Shown here one piece after another: positions 37,544 to 50,709 of a stretch of DNA of 64,000 nucleotides. The position numbers and the translations under genes are program-made. Source of the stretch: Amycolatopsis nigrescens CSC17Ta-90 (GTDB lineage Bacteria > Actinomycetota > Actinomycetes > Mycobacteriales > Pseudonocardiaceae); assembly GCF_000384315.1 (NCBI RefSeq), contig NZ_ARVW01000001.1, positions 2,737,746 through 2,801,745 on the forward strand, read 5' to 3'. The notes under the pieces were generated by a model. That model was not told the DNA's origin, made no database searches, and saw only the letters and a program-made list of their open reading frames with translations. Positions within the stretch are counted from its first letter, which is position 1. The number at the start of each line of letters is the position of its first letter.

Positions 37544-37768
37544 TTATCCGGCGATAAAGGTGATCACGTCGAACACCGGCGCGAGCAGTTGGGCAGGCAG
37601 GTTCACGGTCGGCTCGAGCAGGCCGCCGAGGTCGACACCGGGCAGCAGCCAGATCGGTGTCTCCTGCGCGGCCGGCGCCGGCGCGGCATCCGCGACCCCA
37701 CCGGCGATGCCGGAAAACGCCGCCGCGGCGGCCACCGAGACCAGCACTCGCGAAACGGTTCTCTTCAT
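37544..37768 (-). CDS. Small secreted protein, 74 residues
   Basis: MKRTVSRVLVSVAAAAAFSG begins a signal peptide with probable cleavage near ADAA. The mature part (about 45 residues) is hydrophobic: TPIWLLPGVDLGGLLEPTVN then LPAQLLAPVFDVITFIAG. The pattern resembles the end of the converging 82-residue protein. Could act in the cell wall; no known family. Confidence 0.72.
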   Translation of the reverse strand: MKRTVSRVLVSVAAAAAFSGIAGGVADAAPAPAAQETPIWLLPGVDLGGLLEPTVNLPAQLLAPVFDVITFIAG

Positions 37769-37830
37769 TTACTCTCTCCTCATCACTGATCTTCGCTTGT
37801 GTTTTCCGCCGGACCGGGCAGGCGGAAGTT

Positions 37831-39591
37831 CTACGGTTTCAACGGCACGCTCACCGGCACGACGGTCCCATTCGGCACCCATTGCCCGGCGTAGTTCCGG
37901 TCCATCACCATGCCGGGCGCGTGCGGCTCGGTCGGATACATCGGCATCGCATTCACCTGCGCCGAGGCGAAGATCTGCACCTCACCGTTCACCGATTTCC
38001 ACTGGTCGCCGAGCCAGTCCTGGAAACCACCGATCGTCGGGCTTTCGCCGCCGAACCGGTTGCCCACCGCCACCGCGTAGCTGACCGCGAGCTGTTCGCG
38101 CGGGTCGAACCGCAGCGGTACCGACGAGCTGGCCACCGAGTTCACGATCGGGCCGTTCAGCAACCACGGCGCCAGGTACAGGCCGTGCAGGTAGACCGGG
38201 GCTTCGCGCTGCGCCTCCGCGGCCCGGCTCATCGCGAGATAGCCGTCGGACCAGCCGGAAACCACCAGCAGGGCCGAGTTCTCGCTCGGCCCATCCCCCA
38301 CCGGCAGGCCGCTGCGCGCGGCGGCTTCGCGCACCACGTTCGCGGCTTCGACGCCGCGTGGCGAACTGTCCTGCACCAGAGTCAGGCCGCCGGCCTGGCG
38401 GGAGGCCAGGAACCCGACCACCTTGCGCAACGCGTCCGTGTCCGCCTGGCTCAGCGCGTCCGCGGGACAGGCGGCCAGTTCGTTGCGGCGGTCGTTGACC
38501 AGCCCGCCGAGCGCCGCGCTCGCGCACTCCGGCCCGTCCGGACCGCCCGCGCTGGGCAGCGCGGCCAGCGAACCGGTGTCCACCTGCACCGAAGTCGTCG
38601 CGTCGCCACGCTGGACCACCAGGTCGGTGCGTCCCGCGGGCAGCTCCACCTCGGCCCAGGTGCCCTCGGCGCCCGCTCGCGCGGTGGCCTGCTGGATCAA
38701 CCCGCCCGCCACGCCGACCGAAAGATCGCGGCCGGCGCTGTCCGGGAAGTGCACCAGGTTGCGGCCCGGCCGCTGCGGGCTGACCAGTACCGGGAACTCG
38801 GCCGCCGCCACCGAAACGTCGGCCAGCAAAGGAACTCCCGGGACGGGGAGCTCGGCGGGCCGCGGCACGGCGGCCAGTGCGCTCCAGGCGAGGAACCCGA
38901 TCGCCACACCGGCCGCGCCGTAGCCGTACGCCCGGCGCGGGTGGTCCCGCAGTATCGCGGCGAGCACGGTGACCGCCACCGGCAGCGCGACGATCACCAG
39001 CAGTGCGATACCGAACGGGGTCTGGTAGAGCCTGCGGTCGAAACCGACCCCGGACAGCACCAGCTGCACCCCGCCGGCCAGCACCAGGATCCCGCCGAGG
39101 CTGAGCGCGAGCGGGCCCGGCCGCAGCGCCGACGTCCGCCATCCGTCCCGTGGCAGCGCAACGGAGAACACCGCGAAGCCGAACCAGGTCGCGGCGCCGG
39201 CCACGTAAACGGTGTCGATGGCGAACTCGATCCCGGAACGGCCCAGCGCGGTTTCCAGCACCAGCAGCAGAACCAGCGCGGCGGACACCCAGCGGACCAC
39301 CGGCGGCCAGCGCAGCAGCGCCGGTATCGCCAGCGACAGCAAGGCATGCACCACCGCGCCGACCACATTGGCGTCCACCGTGAAAACGGAGAGCAGGGCG
39401 AGCACTGCGGCCAGAGCCGCCAGCCCATACAGGGCACGCACCAGCCAGGTGGGCAGTTCGTCCGCCAGCGGGCGGAGCAGGCCGGCGCCCGCCACGACCG
39501 CGCTGCCGAGCAGGAGCGCCAGCCGCAGCACCAGCGCGGCCACGTCGACCCCGGCCGAGCCGGAGCCGAGAGGCATATCGTGGTGGTCCAT
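37831..39591 (-). CDS. CopD-like polytopic membrane protein with large external domain
   Basis: ATG at 39589-39591 with AAGG upstream. The N-terminus MDHHDMPLGSG is His/Met-rich, then about 8-9 membrane helices (residues 15-270) in a CopD-like arrangement (LLRPLADELPTWLVRALYGL, TVDANVVGAVVHALLSLAIP). A large extracytoplasmic domain of about 315 residues follows (GLVNDRRNELAACPADALS, VYLHGLYLAPWLLNGPIVNS, SVPLRFDPREQLAVSYAVAV). CopD proteins are linked to copper import; copper as substrate is inferred from the N-terminus and fold only. It lies downstream of the selenium-binding-protein-like gene on the same strand. Confidence 0.65.
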   Translation of the reverse strand: MDHHDMPLGSGSAGVDVAALVLRLALLLGSAVVAGAGLLRPLADELPTWLVRALYGLAALAAVLALLSVFTVDANVVGAVVHALLSLAIPALLRWPPVVRWVSAALVLLLVLETALGRSGIEFAIDTVYVAGAATWFGFAVFSVALPRDGWRTSALRPGPLALSLGGILVLAGGVQLVLSGVGFDRRLYQTPFGIALLVIVALPVAVTVLAAILRDHPRRAYGYGAAGVAIGFLAWSALAAVPRPAELPVPGVPLLADVSVAAAEFPVLVSPQRPGRNLVHFPDSAGRDLSVGVAGGLIQQATARAGAEGTWAEVELPAGRTDLVVQRGDATTSVQVDTGSLAALPSAGGPDGPECASAALGGLVNDRRNELAACPADALSQADTDALRKVVGFLASRQAGGLTLVQDSSPRGVEAANVVREAAARSGLPVGDGPSENSALLVVSGWSDGYLAMSRAAEAQREAPVYLHGLYLAPWLLNGPIVNSVASSSVPLRFDPREQLAVSYAVAVGNRFGGESPTIGGFQDWLGDQWKSVNGEVQIFASAQVNAMPMYPTEPHAPGMVMDRNYAGQWVPNGTVVPVSVPLKP

Positions 39592-39628
39592 CAAGGAACC
39601 TTTCGACTAGACGAGCCTTCTCCGGGGT

Positions 39629-39670
39629 CGTGAGTGGAAAGTGTTGTGGGGACAACACTTTCCACTCACG
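39629..39670. repeat. 19-bp perfect hairpin between the SBP-like and CopD-like genes
   Basis: Arms 39629-39647 and 39652-39670 are fully complementary with a 4-nt loop (CGTGAGTGGAAAGTGTTGT). It lies 12 nt after the stop of the SBP-like gene. No T tract is present, so it may be an intergenic repeat or mRNA-end element rather than a classic terminator. Confidence 0.75.
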
Positions 39671-39681
39671 AACGCCGCTGG

Positions 39682-41514
39682 TTACTTCAGATCCGCGTCC
39701 GCCACGACGAAGAGCTCGGAGTGCGGTTTCGCATTCCCGAAGTCCCCGTGCGGCCACGACTTCCGGTTGAAGTTGATGCCGACCTGGCCGGTGAACTCGT
39801 CGCGGAAGTTCTGGTCCACCGCGACCTTCCCGTCCTTGCCGAGCGTCACCATGTTGACCTTGTGGTCACCGTCGAGGCCGGACCGAGCCACGAAGTAGTT
39901 CGACACCGCGAGCCGCCCCGGCTGGTCGGTCTCGTGGTAGAAACCGTCCGGCCCGATCTCGAAGTGGTCGTAGGCGCCCCAGTGCGGGCCCGCCCCCGGA
40001 GTGCCCGGGTTGATCGGTGCCGCACCGACGAGGGTCGGCAGGTCGTCCCCGCCGCCCTGCTGCGCCTTCAGCTTCGTGTCGATCTTGCCCTTGAAGTCGG
40101 TACCAGCGGCGACCAGCTTCTGGATGTCCAGCACGTACACGCCACCGGTGGTGCCGGGGTCGTCCGGGCCGAGCGCGCCCTTCTGACGTCCCTGAATCGC
40201 CCGGTAGAGGTACTTGTCGTCCGGGCTGGTCTGGATCCACCCGCCGTTGGAGCTGCCGCCGTTGGAGTCGTTGTTCGGGTAGATGGCCTTGTTCGCGGAG
40301 CCATCGTCGAACACCTCCGTCCAGTGCGGCTCGGCCGCGGTGATGTCCGGCGTGTAGAACACCGCACCGCCCTGCATGGTCTGCGCGAACGCGCCCTTGT
40401 GACCGGGCAGGTTGGTCACCGTGGTCTCCATCACCGCACGGCTTTCCGCGTGCAGCGGGTCCGCCGGGTCGGCCCTGGGGCCGTCCGGCAGGTAGGAGAC
40501 CGCCTTCAGCTTCGGGTTGTTGCGGTCGGAGATGTCCCAGGTGCGGACGGTCGGCCGGCGCAGGTACGGCGACGGCTGCTTCACCGGGTCGAGAATGATG
40601 TTCCTCGGCTCGGCGTAGTCGCTGGTGACCAGGGTGTTCAGGTCCTCACGGGCCTGGATGCCGTGCGGGTTGGCGCAGGTCGGGGCGCCGAGCCTGGGCA
40701 GGTTGTCGCACAGCTTCTCGTTGTCACCGCCCGGAGTCTCCGCCGAGGTCTGCGAAAGCACCTTGCCCTGCTGGTCGAACCGGATCACCGCGCCGGGACT
40801 GCCGGCGAAGCCGTTGCCGACGGCGACCTGCCCGTTGTCGTACCGGTACGGGCCGGGAACCACCGGGCCACCCATGTAGGTGCCGTAGGCCGTGCCGTCC
40901 TTCAACGTCCAGTACGCGTCCGGAACCGAACCGCCGAGCGTCTGCGTGGGCAGGCTGATGCCCTTGAGCTTCAGCTGCGGCAGGGCGCTGACGTCGAACG
41001 CGTAGGTCGCGGCCGCGAACAGCGCACCGGCGTAGATGGTGTCGCCCTTGTGCCACACGTACTGCATGTGGTGCGGCTCGTTCTCCACCAGCGGGCCGAC
41101 GGTGGCGGTGTTCACCACCTTCCCGTAGGTCGGCGACCCGTCGGTCGCGTCGATCACGGCGAGGAAGTCGGGACCAGGCAAGGCATTGCGCACCTTGTTG
41201 AGCCCACCGCCGAGCGAGCCGGGCAGGTTCTTGACGTCCTTGACCAGTGTGTCGGCGATGTTCTCATCACCGGCCCACACGAGCAGCCACTTCTTGCGCT
41301 TGGCGTCATCCGACTTGGCCGCCGCCACGTCCTTGCTCACCAGGTGGTTCTGCACCCAGTACTGCTTGCCGTCGGAACCGGTCTTTGCGTCGGTCTGCAC
41401 CTGGACGTCGGCGTATGCCTCGGTATCCCCGGTGTAGGTCACCGCCCCGGCGGCCAGCAGGCCCGCCATCGCGCCTATCAACACTTTTCGCCACTTGGGC
41501 GATTTCGATAACAT
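39682..41514 (-). CDS. Secreted selenium-binding-protein (SBP56)-like protein
   Basis: ATG at 41512-41514 with GGAG upstream; the frame stays open for 62 codons more but without signal-like sequence. The 610-residue product has a signal peptide (MLSKSPKWRKVLIGAMAGLL to about residue 35). Repeated beta-propeller-like segments follow: VIDATDGSPTYGKVVNTATV, ENEPHHMQYVW with a His-His pair at 148-149, NPHGIQAREDLNTLVTSDYA, VRTWDISDRNNPKLKAVSYL, and a His-containing end WPHGDFGNAKPHSELFV. This order resembles the SBP56 family, which includes copper-dependent methanethiol oxidases. Secretion and the CopD-like neighbour fit a metalloenzyme; the activity is not established. Confidence 0.7.
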   Translation of the reverse strand: MLSKSPKWRKVLIGAMAGLLAAGAVTYTGDTEAYADVQVQTDAKTGSDGKQYWVQNHLVSKDVAAAKSDDAKRKKWLLVWAGDENIADTLVKDVKNLPGSLGGGLNKVRNALPGPDFLAVIDATDGSPTYGKVVNTATVGPLVENEPHHMQYVWHKGDTIYAGALFAAATYAFDVSALPQLKLKGISLPTQTLGGSVPDAYWTLKDGTAYGTYMGGPVVPGPYRYDNGQVAVGNGFAGSPGAVIRFDQQGKVLSQTSAETPGGDNEKLCDNLPRLGAPTCANPHGIQAREDLNTLVTSDYAEPRNIILDPVKQPSPYLRRPTVRTWDISDRNNPKLKAVSYLPDGPRADPADPLHAESRAVMETTVTNLPGHKGAFAQTMQGGAVFYTPDITAAEPHWTEVFDDGSANKAIYPNNDSNGGSSNGGWIQTSPDDKYLYRAIQGRQKGALGPDDPGTTGGVYVLDIQKLVAAGTDFKGKIDTKLKAQQGGGDDLPTLVGAAPINPGTPGAGPHWGAYDHFEIGPDGFYHETDQPGRLAVSNYFVARSGLDGDHKVNMVTLGKDGKVAVDQNFRDEFTGQVGINFNRKSWPHGDFGNAKPHSELFVVADADLK

Positions 41515-42197
41515 TCGTACTCCGGTGGTCTCGAGAGAACCGTTGGACACATTTCCGTACCCGTTGAAAACACTGAAAACTGATAACGGACACAGCTCTC
41601 CCCCGAAAAGGCGCACGGAAAAACAAGTCGTCCCCGCGGGGGAAAGTCGGCTTACGCGTCCCTCGAACCTCTGACCGAGCCAGAAGCCCTTGGGGCGCAA
41701 CGAAACGGCAGCGTCAACCGGCCGCGAGCGACTCAGCGCGCCGCGAGCCTCGGTGCCGCAAAAGGGGAATCAGGAAGCCATACACAGTGCGCTGGCTTGC
41801 TGACGGAGGTCAACGTGCCGACGCCATACCAGCGCAACCCGAGTGGACATGAGCGAAATGTTCTTGCGAACCGGACTTACTGTCAATTGTGTGGTCAAGG
41901 AATGAGATAGCACCCGTGGGAGTGACTTTCCCACCATCATCCGGCCCGATAAACCCCATATGCCCAATTTTCAAGGCGAAAATTAGTCTAAATGGGTGAA
42001 TATGACTGCCCTGAACGCCCCTACAACCATTACTCCCTCACCGATGGCCACCCAACCGGGCGACCTTCGCCAAATTTCGTTACCCGCTTGTAACCATTCC
42101 CGGGAACCCCACCCCCCACTCACCCGACCCACCCTTCCCACCCCGGGAGCGCGTTTAGCCCGCTAAACGCACTTCCGGGCAGTGGGGGCGGGCTGCT
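41515..42197. other. Long intergenic region between SBP-like and VanX-like genes
   Basis: About 680 nt without a credible gene. Part (41880-42020) is comparatively AT-rich and probably holds divergent promoters; I could not fix their elements. It contains one TTTAGC palindrome (42151-42170) just before the VanX-like gene. Confidence 0.5.
42151..42170. repeat. TTTAGC-family palindrome
   Basis: Arms GCGTTTAGC and GCTAAACGC around CC, perfect over 9 bp. A single copy 28 nt upstream of the dipeptidase start. Confidence 0.85.
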
Positions 42198-43037
42198 ATG
42201 ACGAGCAGCATGAGGTCCTCAACTCGGCGGGGCAGGTGCGTCCTGATCGCGGCGCTGCTCGTCGCGCTGCTCCCCGCCGTCCCAGCACAGGCGTCCCCGA
42301 TACGCGCCCCTTCGGAGTTCGTCGCCCTGCGCGACGTCGACCCGACGATCATCGAGGAGATTCGCTACTTCACCCCGCACAACTTCGTCGGCAGGCGGAT
42401 CCACGGCTACCTGGAGCCGATGTGCATCCTGACCCGGCCGGCCGCAGAAGCGCTGCGTGCCGCCCAACAGCGGCTCCTACCCCAGGGCTACACGCTGAAG
42501 GTGTACGACTGCTTCCGGCCGCAGCGGGCGGTGGACGACTTCGTGCGCTGGGCCGAGCGGTTGAACGACCAGCGGATGAAGACGGAGTTCTATCCGAATA
42601 TCGATAAATCGACCCTGTTCGACGCCGGCTACATCGCGGCGAAGTCCGGGCACAGCCGGGGCAGCACCATGGACGTCACCCTGGTGAAGCTGCCGCCAGG
42701 CCCTCAGCGGCCCTATCGTCCCGGCGAGCCGCTGGTGTCCTGCCTCGCGCCGGTCGGTGTGCGCTTCCCGGACAACGCCGTGGACACCGGCACCGGGTTC
42801 GACTGCTTCGACCCGCTGGCGAACACCGCCGACCCCAGGGTGACCGGCCCCGCCAGGCAGCATCGCGACCTGCTGAAGCAGTCACTCGAGGTGGTCGGGA
42901 TGAAGAACCTGCCCGAAGAATGGTGGCATTTCACGCTGCGAAACGAGCCATTCCCGGACACCTATTTCAACTTCCCCGTCAGCCGCCACTCCCTGACCCG
43001 CCCAACCCCTTCCCACCAGCCACCCCCGAATACTTAG
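42198..43037 (+). CDS. Secreted VanX-type D-Ala-D-Ala dipeptidase (M15 family)
   Basis: The 279-residue protein has a signal peptide (about 1-32; an ATG at 42210 is an alternative start). The catalytic set of the M15D family is complete: Arg107 in DCFRPQR, zinc ligands His152 and Asp159 in SGHSRGSTMDVTL, catalytic Glu241 and zinc ligand His244 in EEWWHF. VanX enzymes hydrolyse D-Ala-D-Ala; secreted relatives probably trim or recycle peptidoglycan-derived dipeptide outside the membrane. No vanHA genes are adjacent, so it is not a resistance operon. Confidence 0.9.
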   Translation: MTSSMRSSTRRGRCVLIAALLVALLPAVPAQASPIRAPSEFVALRDVDPTIIEEIRYFTPHNFVGRRIHGYLEPMCILTRPAAEALRAAQQRLLPQGYTLKVYDCFRPQRAVDDFVRWAERLNDQRMKTEFYPNIDKSTLFDAGYIAAKSGHSRGSTMDVTLVKLPPGPQRPYRPGEPLVSCLAPVGVRFPDNAVDTGTGFDCFDPLANTADPRVTGPARQHRDLLKQSLEVVGMKNLPEEWWHFTLRNEPFPDTYFNFPVSRHSLTRPTPSHQPPPNT

Positions 43038-43048
43038 CACTGCTCAGG

Positions 43049-43074
43049 AGCGCGTTTAGCCCGCTAAACGCGCT
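43049..43074. repeat. TTTAGC-family palindrome after the dipeptidase gene
   Basis: Perfect 12-bp arms (AGCGCGTTTAGC with GCTAAACGCGCT) around CC, 11 nt after the dipeptidase stop. The position suits a terminator. Confidence 0.88.
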
Positions 43075-43087
43075 GGGGGTGGGACGG

Positions 43088-43122
43088 AGAGAGCCCCCGA
43101 GCGAAGGGCTCGGGGGCTCTCT
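43088..43122 (-). terminator. Terminator after rpoC
   Basis: Perfect 15-bp arms (43088-43102, 43108-43122) with a 5-nt loop, 16 nt after the rpoC stop. Confidence 0.88.
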
Positions 43123-43138
43123 GGGGACTGCTGGCGGT

Positions 43139-46100
43139 TTAGCGGAAGTCGCGACCGAAGTCGTAGTCGTCCAGCGGAACCGCGGCACCGGTGCCGGTAC
43201 CGAACACGTCCGGGGTGTAGTAGCCGTCGTCGTAGGACGGGATCGCGTAAGCCGCGACCCGCGCCTCCTCGGTCGGCTGCACCTGGATGTTGCGGTACCT
43301 GTTGATGCCGGTACCAGCCGGGATCAACTTACCGATGATCACGTTCTCCTTCAGGCCGACGAGCCGGTCGCTGCGGCCGTTGATCGCCGCGTCGGTCAGG
43401 ACACGCGTGGTCTCCTGGAACGACGCCGCGGACAGCCACGAGTCCGTGGTCAGCGAGGCCTTCGTGATCCCCATCAGCACCGGGCGGCCGGAGGCGGGCT
43501 CGCCGCCCTCGGCGACCGACTGCCGGTTCTTCGCCTCGAACTTCGTCCGCTCGGGCAGCTCGCCCGGCAGGAAGTCGGTGGCACCGGAGTCGATGATCGT
43601 GACCCGGCGCAGCATCTGCCGGACGATCACCTCGATGTGCTTGTCGTGGATCGACACGCCCTGCGCCCGGTACACCTTCTGGACTTCGTCCACCAGGTGC
43701 ATCTGCGCCTCACGCGGGCCCATCACGCGCAGCACCTCGTGCGGGTCACGGGTACCTTCCAGCAGCTGCTGGCCGACCGACACGTGGTCGCCGTCCTGCA
43801 GCGGGCCGTCCGGGGTGTTGGCCAGCCGCTGACGCTTGGACAGCTTGTCGAAGACGATCTCTTCGCCACCGTCGTCCGGGATCAGCGTGATCTTCCAGAA
43901 CCGCTCGCTCTCCTCGATGCGCACCCGGCCATCGACGTCGGCGATCGGCGCCTTGCCCTTCGGCACCCGGGCCTCGAACAGCTCGGTGACACGGGGCAGA
44001 CCCGTGGTGATGTCGTCACCGGCGACACCACCCTGGTGGAAGGTACGCATCGTCAGCTGGGTACCCGGCTCACCGATGGACTGCGCAGCGACGATACCGA
44101 CGGCCTCGCCAACGTCCACCAGCTGACCGGTCGCCATCGAGCGGCCGTAGCAGGTCGCGCACACACCGACCGCCGACTCGCAGGTCAGCACGCTGCGCAC
44201 CTTGACCTCGGTGATGCCGCTGGAGATCAGCTTCTCGATCGCCGGGTCGCCCACGTCACCGCCGCGGTTGAGCACCACGTTGCCCTTGGCGTCGGTGGCG
44301 TCGTCGGCGAGGCAGCGGGCGTAGGTGCTGGTCTCCACGTGCTGGTCGCGGAGGACCTTGCCCTCGAACTCCTCGCCGATCTTCATCTTGATGCCACGGG
44401 TGGTGCCGCAGTCGACCTCGCGCACGATGACGTCCTGCGACACGTCCACCAGACGACGGGTCAGGTAACCCGAGTCGGCGGTCCGCAGCGCGGTGTCCGC
44501 CAGACCCTTCCGGGCACCGTGCGTCGCGATGAAGTACTCCGCCACCGAAAGGCCCTCACGGAAGTTGGCCTTGATCGGACGCGGGATGTACTCGCCCTTC
44601 GGGTTGGACACCAGACCACGCATCCCGGCCAGCGACCGGACCTGGGTCATGTTGCCCGCCGCACCCGACTTCACGATGATCGAGATCGGGTTGTCGTCCG
44701 GGAAGTGCGCCTCCATCACCTTGGCGACGTCCTCGGTGGCCTGCGCCCAGACCTTCACCAGCTCGTTGTTGCGCTCGGTGTGCGAGAGCTGACCACGCTG
44801 GTAGCGCTTCTCCACCTGGTCGGCCTTGGCCTCGTACTCGTCGAGGATGCCCTTCTTCTCCGGCGGCACCACGACGTCCGAAATCGCCACGGTGACACCG
44901 GAGCGGGTGGCCCAGTGGAAACCGGCGTCCTTGAGCCGGTCCAGGGTCTGCGCGACCTGCGTCATCGAATACCGCTCGGCGAGGTCGTTCACGATCGCGG
45001 CCTGCCGCTTCTTCGGCATCGGCTCGTTCACGAACGGGTAGTCCGCCGGCAGCAGCTCGTTGAACAGCACCCGGCCGAGAGTGGTCTCGGCCAGCCACTG
45101 CCTGCCGGGCTCCCAGCCGTTCTCGGCCAGCGCGGCCTCGTCGGCCTTGGCCGGCTGGCGGTCCTTGATCCGGATCTTCACCGGCGCGTGCAGGCTGAGC
45201 GACTTGCGGTCGAACGCCATCAGCGCTTCGGCGGGCGAGGAGAACGCCTGGCCGGCACCCTCCGCGTCCTCGGTGAGCCGGGTCAGGTGGAACAGCCCGG
45301 TGACCATGTCCAGCCGCGGCATGGCCAGCGGACGACCGGAGGCCGGCGAGAGGATGTTGTTCGCGGACAGCATCAGGATCCGGGCCTCGGCCTGCGCCTC
45401 GGCGGACAGCGGCAGGTGCACCGCCATCTGGTCACCGTCGAAGTCTGCGTTGAACGCCTCACAGACCAGCGGGTGCAGCTGGATGGCCTTGCCCTCCACC
45501 AGCTGCGGCTCGAAGGCCTGGATGCCGAGGCGGTGCAGGGTCGGTGCGCGGTTCAGCATCACCGGGTGGCCGGTGATGACCTCTTCCAGCACGTCCCACA
45601 CCTGCGGCCGCGCGCGCTCCACCATCCGCTTGGCGGACTTGATGTTCTGCGCGTGGTTCAGGTCGACCAGCCGCTTCATCACGAACGGCTTGAACAGCTC
45701 GAGCGCCATGTCCTTCGGCAGCCCGCACTGGTGCAGCTTCAGCTGCGGGCCGACGATGATCACCGAACGGCCGGAGTAGTCCACGCGCTTGCCGAGCAGG
45801 TTCTGGCGGAACCGGCCCTGCTTGCCCTTGAGCAGATCGGACAGCGACTTCAGCGGGCGGTTGCCCGGCCCGGTGACCGGACGGCCGCGGCGGCCGTTGT
45901 CGAACAGCGCGTCGACGGCCTCCTGCAGCATCCGCTTCTCGTTGTTCACGATGATCTCGGGCGCGCCGAGGTCGATCAGCCGCTTCAACCGGTTGTTCCG
46001 GTTGATCACCCGGCGGTACAGGTCGTTCAGGTCGGAGGTGGCGAACCGGCCACCGTCGAGCTGGACCATCGGGCGCAGGTCCGGCGGGATCACCGGGACG

Positions 46101-47047
46101 GCGTCGAGCACCATGCCGCGCGGGTCGTTGCCGGTGGCCTGGAACGCGGCCACCACCTTGAGCCGCTTGAGCGCGCGGAGCTTCTTCTGCCCCTTGCCGT
46201 TGCGGATGGTGTCGCGGAGGTTGTCCGCCTCGGCGGCCACGTCGAACTCGGTGGCCAGCTTCTGGATGGACTCCGCGCCCATGCCGCCGGTGAAGTACTC
46301 GCCGTAGCGGTCGACCAGCTCGCGGTAGAGCAGCTCGTCCGCGATCAGCTGACGCGGCTCGAGCTTGACGAACGTGGTCCAGACCTCCTCGAGCCGGTCC
46401 AGCTCGCGCTGGGCCCGGTCGCGGAGCTGGCGCATCTCACGCTCGCCGCCCTCCTTGACCTTGCGGCGCACGTCGGACTTGGCGCCCTCGGCCTCCAGCT
46501 CGGCCAGGTCGGCCTCGAGCTTCTGCGCCCGCACCTCGATGTCCGAGTCACGCTTGGTCTCGATGTTCTTGCGCTCGACGCCGATCTCGTTCTCCAGCGT
46601 CGGCTGGTCGTTGTGCCGCAGCTCGGTGTTCACGCCGGTGATCACGTAGGCCGCGAAGTAGATGATCTTCTCGAGGTCCTTGGGGGCCAGGTCGAGCAGG
46701 TACCCGAGGCGCGAGGGCACGCCCTTGAAGTACCAGATGTGCGTGACCGGGGCGGCCAGCTCGATGTGGCCCATCCGCTCACGGCGGACCTTGGCGCGGG
46801 TCACCTCGACGCCGCAGCGCTCGCAGATGATGCCCTTGAAGCGGACCCGCTTGTACTTACCGCAGTAGCACTCCCAGTCACGGGTGGGACCGAAGATCTT
46901 CTCGCAGAAGAGCCCGTCCTTCTCCGGCTTGAGCGTGCGGTAGTTGATGGTCTCCGGCTTCTTCACCTCACCGAAGGACCACTGGCGAATGTCGTCCGCG
47001 GTGGCGAGGCCGATCCGGAGCTCATCGAAGAAATTGACGTCCAGCAC
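43139..47047 (-). CDS. rpoC: RNA polymerase beta' subunit
   Basis: GTG at 47045-47047 with AAGGGG upstream; 1302 residues ([20 protein letters not shown]). The catalytic [12 protein letters not shown] binds the active-site magnesium. The first zinc site (CYCG then CERC) and the second ([13 protein letters not shown]) are present, as is the bridge-helix and trigger-loop region around [20 protein letters not shown]. Length is normal for actinobacteria. Confidence 0.99.
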   Translation of the reverse strand: MLDVNFFDELRIGLATADDIRQWSFGEVKKPETINYRTLKPEKDGLFCEKIFGPTRDWECYCGKYKRVRFKGIICERCGVEVTRAKVRRERMGHIELAAPVTHIWYFKGVPSRLGYLLDLAPKDLEKIIYFAAYVITGVNTELRHNDQPTLENEIGVERKNIETKRDSDIEVRAQKLEADLAELEAEGAKSDVRRKVKEGGEREMRQLRDRAQRELDRLEEVWTTFVKLEPRQLIADELLYRELVDRYGEYFTGGMGAESIQKLATEFDVAAEADNLRDTIRNGKGQKKLRALKRLKVVAAFQATGNDPRGMVLDAVPVIPPDLRPMVQLDGGRFATSDLNDLYRRVINRNNRLKRLIDLGAPEIIVNNEKRMLQEAVDALFDNGRRGRPVTGPGNRPLKSLSDLLKGKQGRFRQNLLGKRVDYSGRSVIIVGPQLKLHQCGLPKDMALELFKPFVMKRLVDLNHAQNIKSAKRMVERARPQVWDVLEEVITGHPVMLNRAPTLHRLGIQAFEPQLVEGKAIQLHPLVCEAFNADFDGDQMAVHLPLSAEAQAEARILMLSANNILSPASGRPLAMPRLDMVTGLFHLTRLTEDAEGAGQAFSSPAEALMAFDRKSLSLHAPVKIRIKDRQPAKADEAALAENGWEPGRQWLAETTLGRVLFNELLPADYPFVNEPMPKKRQAAIVNDLAERYSMTQVAQTLDRLKDAGFHWATRSGVTVAISDVVVPPEKKGILDEYEAKADQVEKRYQRGQLSHTERNNELVKVWAQATEDVAKVMEAHFPDDNPISIIVKSGAAGNMTQVRSLAGMRGLVSNPKGEYIPRPIKANFREGLSVAEYFIATHGARKGLADTALRTADSGYLTRRLVDVSQDVIVREVDCGTTRGIKMKIGEEFEGKVLRDQHVETSTYARCLADDATDAKGNVVLNRGGDVGDPAIEKLISSGITEVKVRSVLTCESAVGVCATCYGRSMATGQLVDVGEAVGIVAAQSIGEPGTQLTMRTFHQGGVAGDDITTGLPRVTELFEARVPKGKAPIADVDGRVRIEESERFWKITLIPDDGGEEIVFDKLSKRQRLANTPDGPLQDGDHVSVGQQLLEGTRDPHEVLRVMGPREAQMHLVDEVQKVYRAQGVSIHDKHIEVIVRQMLRRVTIIDSGATDFLPGELPERTKFEAKNRQSVAEGGEPASGRPVLMGITKASLTTDSWLSAASFQETTRVLTDAAINGRSDRLVGLKENVIIGKLIPAGTGINRYRNIQVQPTEEARVAAYAIPSYDDGYYTPDVFGTGTGAAVPLDDYDFGRDFR

Positions 47048-47093
47048 GTCGTTGCATCCCCTTGGGGTTGAGTCGGCTAGAGGGGGTTGGCAA

Positions 47094-47132
47094 CCCGGGT
47101 CGGGCTACGCGGGAGGCATCTCCCGACCCGGG
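47094..47132. other. Hairpin in the rpoB-rpoC spacer
   Basis: Arms CCCGGGTCGGG (47094-47104) and CCCGACCCGGG (47122-47132) form an 11-bp stem 8 nt after the rpoB stop. It may be an attenuator or RNA-processing site; rpoC certainly needs read-through or its own start. Confidence 0.5.
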
Positions 47133-47139
47133 CGCGCGG

Positions 47140-50643
<3,504 letters not shown>

Positions 50644-50680
50644 GATGCGTCCTTCCGGGGACAATGAGCGGTGAGCAGCC

Positions 50681-50709
50681 GCGTTAGCAACTACTAAAGC
50701 GACTGTCAA
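50681..50709 (-). promoter_or_regulatory. Probable rpoB promoter
   Basis: On the minus strand a perfect TTGACA (50704-50709) is followed 17 nt later by TAACGC (50681-50686). The -10 is poor, but the -35 is consensus. Transcription would start near 50674, about 30 nt before the TTG start. Confidence 0.5.

Noticed and set aside
39671..41700. Longer 672-residue version of the SBP-like protein
   Set aside because: The extra 62 residues have no family or signal character, whereas ATG 41512-41514 has GGAG upstream and a clear signal peptide.
42198..43037. Possible vancomycin-resistance locus
   Set aside because: Only a VanX-type gene is present, it encodes an exported protein, and vanR/S/H/A are absent nearby.
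42920..47071. A 1383-codon open frame on the plus strand opposite rpoC
   Set aside because: It is a mirror frame caused by GC-rich codon third positions of rpoC; composition is Val/Arg/Leu/His-biased without any domain.
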